DNA from: Marthasterias glacialis
Lineage: Eukaryota; Echinodermata; Asteroidea; Forcipulatida; Asteriidae
Length of the DNA stretch: 64,000 nt
Direction of reading: 5' to 3'
NCBI GenBank assembly: GCA_911728455.2
Contig: OU452225.1
Coordinates: 18,386,495 to 18,450,494 of the forward strand
Numbering within the stretch: the stretch's first letter is position 1; every line of letters begins with the position of its first letter. The translations under genes were made by a program, and so were the position numbers. Shown piece after piece: positions 59,869-64,000 of the stretch. The notes beneath the pieces are model-generated. The model ran no database searches, was not told where the DNA came from, and saw only the letters and a list, made by a program, of their open reading frames with translations.

Positions 59869-59990
59869 GGTAATAGGCGGCGTAATGTCTCAGGTGTATG
59901 TAACGAGAAAAAATTGCATTGGTGCCTGGCACCGAATGACACTCCGAAGGCTGTGAAGTCAGATTACGCACTGAAGGCTCGGTCAGTGCA
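59869..59990 (-). promoter_or_regulatory. DIRS 5' leader
   Basis: This lies between the left terminal repeat and the gag ATG and includes 'gagattgcactgaccgagcc' (minus strand), also present in the 54755-55056 palindrome. Promoter position is not resolved. Confidence 0.5.
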
Positions 59991-60035
59991 ATCTCACGTG
60001 ATCACGGAGTGACGTAATACAAGGTGAGGTAGAAT
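59991..60035. repeat. DIRS inverted terminal repeat, 5' side
   Basis: This is an exact reverse complement of 55054-55098. Reading inward on the minus strand it contains TTACGTCA (CREB/ATF-like), GTGATCAC and CACGTG, which could serve as promoter elements. Confidence 0.95.
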
Positions 60036-61444
60036 TCACTTTTGTTTTTTCAAAGAACCCGACGTACCTTGCCAGTAGACATCAAGGCAGTGAATTGCCG
60101 TGTTTTCCTCTAGTTATACTATCATGATAGGTCTACCCGCAAATTAGTATTTGTGGGGAATGTTCATAAAAGGTCTGTGCTCAAGACGAGTTTACCTTAA
60201 AAAATGAATCCAAAGAATTGCAATTTTTTTTTTTTATATTGTGACCAGAATTATTAACTTTCAAATGAAAGGTCTGCAAAGGTCCTTCGCGCCGACCTCT
60301 TGTGTCCACGCCCTACAGCCTGGTCCCACATACCGTCGATCACGCGATGGGCCGTCCCAGTTGATAGGCGCCGTCTGAACGGACAACTTGGGTTTCGGCT
60401 TTAGGTGCTGCGTTAAGCGTTCTAGTTTTATCGACCAACCATCCAAGAAGTTCCAATCTGACAGAACTCCCGCGTGCCGCACGTGTTTGAAATACGAAGA
60501 GGAAGCAGTTTAGTCGGACGTGTTTTGCTTATTTCGAATGCCACGATAGAAATAAAGCTCGATGTGATCGTGCGCAAATCTTGGACCGAATTAAAAATAT
60601 TTACATATCGTTGCTTTCACTTCTCAGTGACCATTTCGACGAAATGTTGATGAAAGGTTCTTAGGTAGGTTGTAAGTTGTAGGTTGTATGATCGCCGACG
60701 TCCTGAATGATTATGGCACCTGATGTAGAAGAAGAAGGCATGTATGTGGTTTGATTATATTTACTCTTCCAAAAACCACTGATGCACGGTAGGCCTACTT
60801 CCCTTTATAGTACATGCAGTTATCAACTCTAAAAATCAAGCCAAGTCTACATAAAACACCAAAAACGATATCAGCTCCAAAAGTCAAATATTCATGAATT
60901 TTTATTGTTTTTAAACACATGTCATAATGGAATTTCTACACATTATTTTAAAATATATTATAAGAATAAATCTGTTTGTCTTTAGTCAGTTTAGAAAATA
61001 GTCAACCTTTAAGACGGAGCTGAACTTTCCTTTGAGCACGGAACTGGCTATTGCCATATTCATAATTTCTATAGTTCTTAATGTAATGGTTGGATTCCAA
61101 CCGGAGTCCATATAGAAATGGCACGTGCAGGGCAAAAAGACACTAGCCAAAATGAATATCACTATGGAGAAATACGAAGTACGTGCCCCCCCCCCCCCCG
61201 TGTTGAAGTCGGCTTTTGCTCCGATTGGGTTCCGCCAATAATTTTGAAAACGTATAGGGTCTACAATATCGTTTTATTTTTCATGCCATTTTGGTTTCCA
61301 GCATCACATTTCGTGGCCCATAGGGCCAAATTGGCACGGGGCATCTTAGCAGGTGGACGTTGCCTAAGCCATGGTTTCGAAAATGGGCGCCATTTTACCT
61401 TGATTGGGCTACGGCCTTTGTCATCATCCCTGTGTGCAATAGAC

Positions 61445-61689
61445 CGATCCACTAAGCCCCGCCCCCATACGTGTTGACCAATCACAGCCTTGGGTACGCC
61501 ACCGAAAGTCCGACACGATGAAAATCCTATTGGAAAATGTAAACATGCGTGCGCGTACTTACAGCGCGCGCGTTCATGTCGTGCAGTGTGGCATTGAAGA
61601 GAGACACATTGCGTTGCCGCCGTGCACAGTGGTTATTTAGCCAATGCTGTGATTGGTCAATATGTTTAGGGGCGGGGCTTAATGGATCG
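61445..61689. repeat. 245-bp palindrome with CGATCCACTAAGCCCCGCCC ends
   Basis: The left end CGATCCACTAAGCCCCGCCC and inner 'gttgaccaatcacagc' mirror the right inner 'gctgtgattggtcaa' and end 'gggcggggcttaatggatcg'. The centre is CpG-rich ('acagcgcgcgcgttc'). GC boxes and CCAAT boxes occur in symmetric pairs because of the palindrome. Confidence 0.85.
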
Positions 61690-61860
61690 CTATGTTGCTC
61701 TTATGAATACAGATTCTCACAATATGTCACATGGTCCACCACGATGTGAGACCGATACAGCTAAAGACAGATCTATAAGTGAACAAAATTACACCAGCAC
61801 AGATATAAAATTTATTGTACTATTGGTTTTCCATACTAAATTAAACACATTATTGCATCT

Positions 61861-62110
61861 GGGCCCAATTTCATGGCTCTGCGTACCGTAAGCAAAAAAT
61901 CGGCGCTTGCGGAAGCAGAAAATTCCGCGCTTACTTAAGCGTATTTCATGGGTTAGCAAGGAATTTTGGCTTGTGCGCGTGCGTAGTTCACGTAACTAAG
62001 GATTCCGTGCTTACACTGCTAGTGCAGAAATTCGGCGCTATCCTCGTAAGCGGCGAATGGTCTTCGTAAGCGCAGAATGACGCAGTAAGCAGAGCCATGA
62101 AATTGGGCCC
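61861..62110. repeat. GGGCCCAATTTCAT foldback element, intact 250-bp copy
   Basis: The left end GGGCCCAATTTCATGGCTCT and right end AGAGCCATGAAATTGGGCCC are exact complements (22 bp including the next two bases). The interior is full of CGTAAGC/GCTTACG units. It is the best preserved member of the family in the window. Confidence 0.9.
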
Positions 62111-62207
62111 TGGTGACTTAACAGCTCTGCTGAGTACAAAATAAATGTTACACAATAAATAGTTTAACTTAATACAGAGACAAATCTGGCTTTATGGTAT
62201 GAGAGAC

Positions 62208-62411
62208 TTAGCAGCTCTGCCCCCGGTCTCGGCAAGCTGAAATTGTTCGGATGTCCTCCACGCGGCCGATCAGGCCGGCATCAGTGGAGCTCAGATCCGG
62301 TGGTTCATCGATCCCTAGGGTAGGGCCTCGGACAGGGTGGGTCTCGGTACCCAGCGCCTTCGAGCCGGCGGCCACGCTACTAAGTATCACACATAACTCA
62401 TTCTGATACAT
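62208..62411 (-). CDS. Unrecognised GC-rich ORF, possible exon
   Basis: This is a 67-codon frame in a GC-rich island about 180 bp long, flanked by AT-rich DNA. The middle reads LGIDEPPDLSSTDAGLIGRV and has balanced codon use, unlike neighbouring chance ORFs. The first codon is ATG near the 62411 end. No domain is recognised, and no convincing splice acceptor was seen upstream. It could be a single-exon fragment of a gene, a transposon piece or chance. Confidence 0.2.
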   Translation of the reverse strand: MYQNELCVILSSVAAGSKALGTETHPVRGPTLGIDEPPDLSSTDAGLIGRVEDIRTISACRDRGQSC

Positions 62412-63756
62412 TTTATACTACCCTAAATACCGAATATTCATTTATCAAAAGCCGTGAATAAATCGAATCGATCACAATCGATTCCAATTTATTTACAATG
62501 TGCTGCTTAGTCACGCGAGCACGAACTTTGCATATTGACCAAATAAGGACATTTACATTCAAATGGTTAATATCCAAAACTGGGCGTTGGTTTCGCCTCT
62601 AATCAAATTACGAGCCCCAGAACGTCTTGTTCTGTTAAGAAGTAAATACCAGCATAAAAAACATACAAATATTTACAACACTTTTAGACATAACTGAATG
62701 TTTTACAGTTCCTGACAATCATTTTTAATGGATCATGTGTACACAAGTCACAGACATCAAACAATACTAAACGCTTATTTACATTTATTTTCAATGCATC
62801 ATCTTTAAATTTGTCTTCCAATTGATTACTCTTCCACAAGACATCTGCTTAGAAAATCCACAGCATGATTTTCCGAGCCTTTCGTCTGTATGGTTGCAAA
62901 GCAAGTGCTACCTCATTATACACGATTGTTTGTTTTTGCATGATGCCATTATGGTAGTGGCCCGTTTCTGAGATGAACTGTGTGCCAGACAAATACACAC
63001 ATCATTTTTTATTTTTTTTATTTTCATTTTTTACTGCCTACACTAATCAAAGCATTCACGTTCGATCACAGAATATGCTTGTTCTCTAGGCAGCAACTTT
63101 TTACTTGCACAACACACGGGAAATTTCCCCCTTTCAATTTCATGCATTAACACCGCTCAGGTTCCTTTATTGGATGCGTCCGTCCTTAAAATATTTGTTA
63201 AAACTCAAGTGTAGTACGTTTAGCATGAGGTACAGCATAGGGTTTGGAGTGTACTGGATCTGACGTGGTCAATTTGATATCAAATTCTATATCAAACTCG
63301 TTCTACCAGGTACATCTGTCAATATTTGATCTTTTCTAATAGTTCACTCTAAAAAAAAACATTAGTCAGATTTGACTAGAAACCAGTTAGATTTGACTAA
63401 CAATTAAGGATCAACTGGGCACAACTGAAAATCAGTCAGTCTGCCTAGTTTTCTTTAGTCAGGATTATTTAAATAACTTTCATTGGAGTCAAATCTTATT
63501 ACTTTTTCTAGTTGGCATGACTAATCCCGTTGCTATTTTTTAAATGTTCGTATGTTAAACTTATTTCCTAGTCCGTTTTCAACAACTACAGAAAAACCAG
63601 TCAATATTTTTGCTAGGTCGTTATAAGAATGTTATTTCACTTGAGTAAATTTCAATTCCATCACATTTATCACTGATATGAACATGATATAGGCCATGTT
63701 TTCTTTTGGCCCTACCGGGTGTAAACTCTGCTTCTTCTAATTATTCATCGTCATAA

Positions 63757-64000
63757 TTATTCATGAGCCACGCCTGTACTCATAGAGTCCGTGTACGCAC
63801 TGGCATGGGCGATTTCATCATCAGCCTCTCTTGCTACATATCTCTTCAACAAAGTAGCATGGTAGAATGTTATCTTTGCCATTTCTGCCAACCATAGTCA
63901 TTTCTACCCATTTTTGCCACTGAGCTAGCAATTTATTAGTATCAGTAGGCAATAATACAAGGACTTGATCTCCCTCAATGAACTTTCTCTCTCTTGCTCT
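63757..64000 (-). pseudogene. Gypsy-like retrotransposon integrase C-terminal remnant
   Basis: Read on the minus strand from the right edge, an open frame with KFIEGDQVLVLLPT and LLAQW resembles the start of the GPY/F module at the C-terminus of gypsy-type integrases. It then shifts frame and continues as LLKRYVAREADDE to a TAA at 63759-63757. One frameshift is therefore present. The upstream part of the element lies beyond base 64000. No LTR was recognised to its left. Confidence 0.72.

Larger units (their letters stand above)
55054..60035 (-). mobile_element. DIRS-type tyrosine-recombinase retrotransposon, near-intact
   Basis: This is a 4982-bp segment bounded by perfect 45-nt inverted repeats. 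In minus-strand order it has a gag-like ORF in two overlapping frames, an RT-RNase H-methyltransferase-like ORF, and a tyrosine recombinase ORF. Inverted termini plus a tyrosine recombinase instead of an integrase are the hallmark of DIRS proper (Ngaro and PAT have split direct repeats). All domain signatures appear intact, so the copy is young or recently active. Whether 54755-55056 belongs to it as a complementary region is open. Confidence 0.93.
60036..63756. other. Intergenic stretch right of the DIRS element
   Basis: No recognised host gene. It holds the palindrome at 61445-61689, a foldback element at 61861-62110, a GC-rich ORF at 62208-62411 and, at 63345-63530, scattered copies of TTAGTCAGATTTGACTA-like motifs. 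Otherwise it is AT-rich. Confidence 0.65.

Noticed and set aside
61445..61689. Host gene promoter with GC and CCAAT boxes
   Set aside because: The boxes are symmetric because the segment is a palindromic repeat. No gene start follows.

Overview
The window is eukaryotic, non-vertebrate genomic DNA: AT-rich, with GT-AG introns of up to 22.5 kb, and saturated with short palindromic and tRNA-derived repeats. The repeats (several foldback families, tRNA-derived SINEs, a DIRS-type retrotransposon) and the sequence of the one host gene suggest a marine invertebrate deuterostome. I favour an echinoderm, but this is inference from repeat style and gene homology, not a proven assignment.

One host gene is visible. 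It is ASNSD1 (asparagine synthetase domain-containing protein 1) on the plus strand, in nine coding exons from 5428 to 46243. The exons join without a frame break into 668 codons plus stop. They cover the end of the class-II glutamine-amidotransferase domain, an unusually long low-complexity linker, and the whole asparagine-synthetase/ATP-pyrophosphatase domain. The exons for the first part of the amidotransferase domain are not seen and should lie left of base 1. Intron 2 (about 22.5 kb), intron 5 (about 6 kb) and intron 8 (about 5 kb) hold most of the repeats.

On the minus strand, 55054-60035 is a near-intact DIRS-type (tyrosine recombinase) retrotransposon bounded by perfect 45-nt inverted terminal repeats. 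In order it has a gag-like region in two overlapping frames, a reverse transcriptase-RNase H-methyltransferase-like ORF, and a tyrosine recombinase with its catalytic residues in place. Each ORF lies in the -1 frame of the one before. The gag/RT overlap holds a correctly phased A AAA AAG slippery heptamer. A 302-bp palindrome with 84-nt arms abuts the right end of the element and contains a diverged version of the same terminal sequence.

The rest is repeats. They include at least six foldback/MITE families, one of which shows clean 6-bp target-site duplications at two independent sites. There are two or more tRNA-derived SINE families, a solo LTR inside a LINE 3' remnant, and a decayed gypsy-like integrase tail at the right edge. 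There is a recent 1.38-kb tandem duplication in ASNSD1 intron 8, and three tandem arrays (12-bp GGCTTAGGCTCT type, 6-8-bp GGCTGT type, 4-bp TTTG). Two of these arrays, and a smaller third one, sit inside foldback elements. From 46.8 to 54.7 kb and from 60.0 to 63.7 kb I see no convincing host gene.
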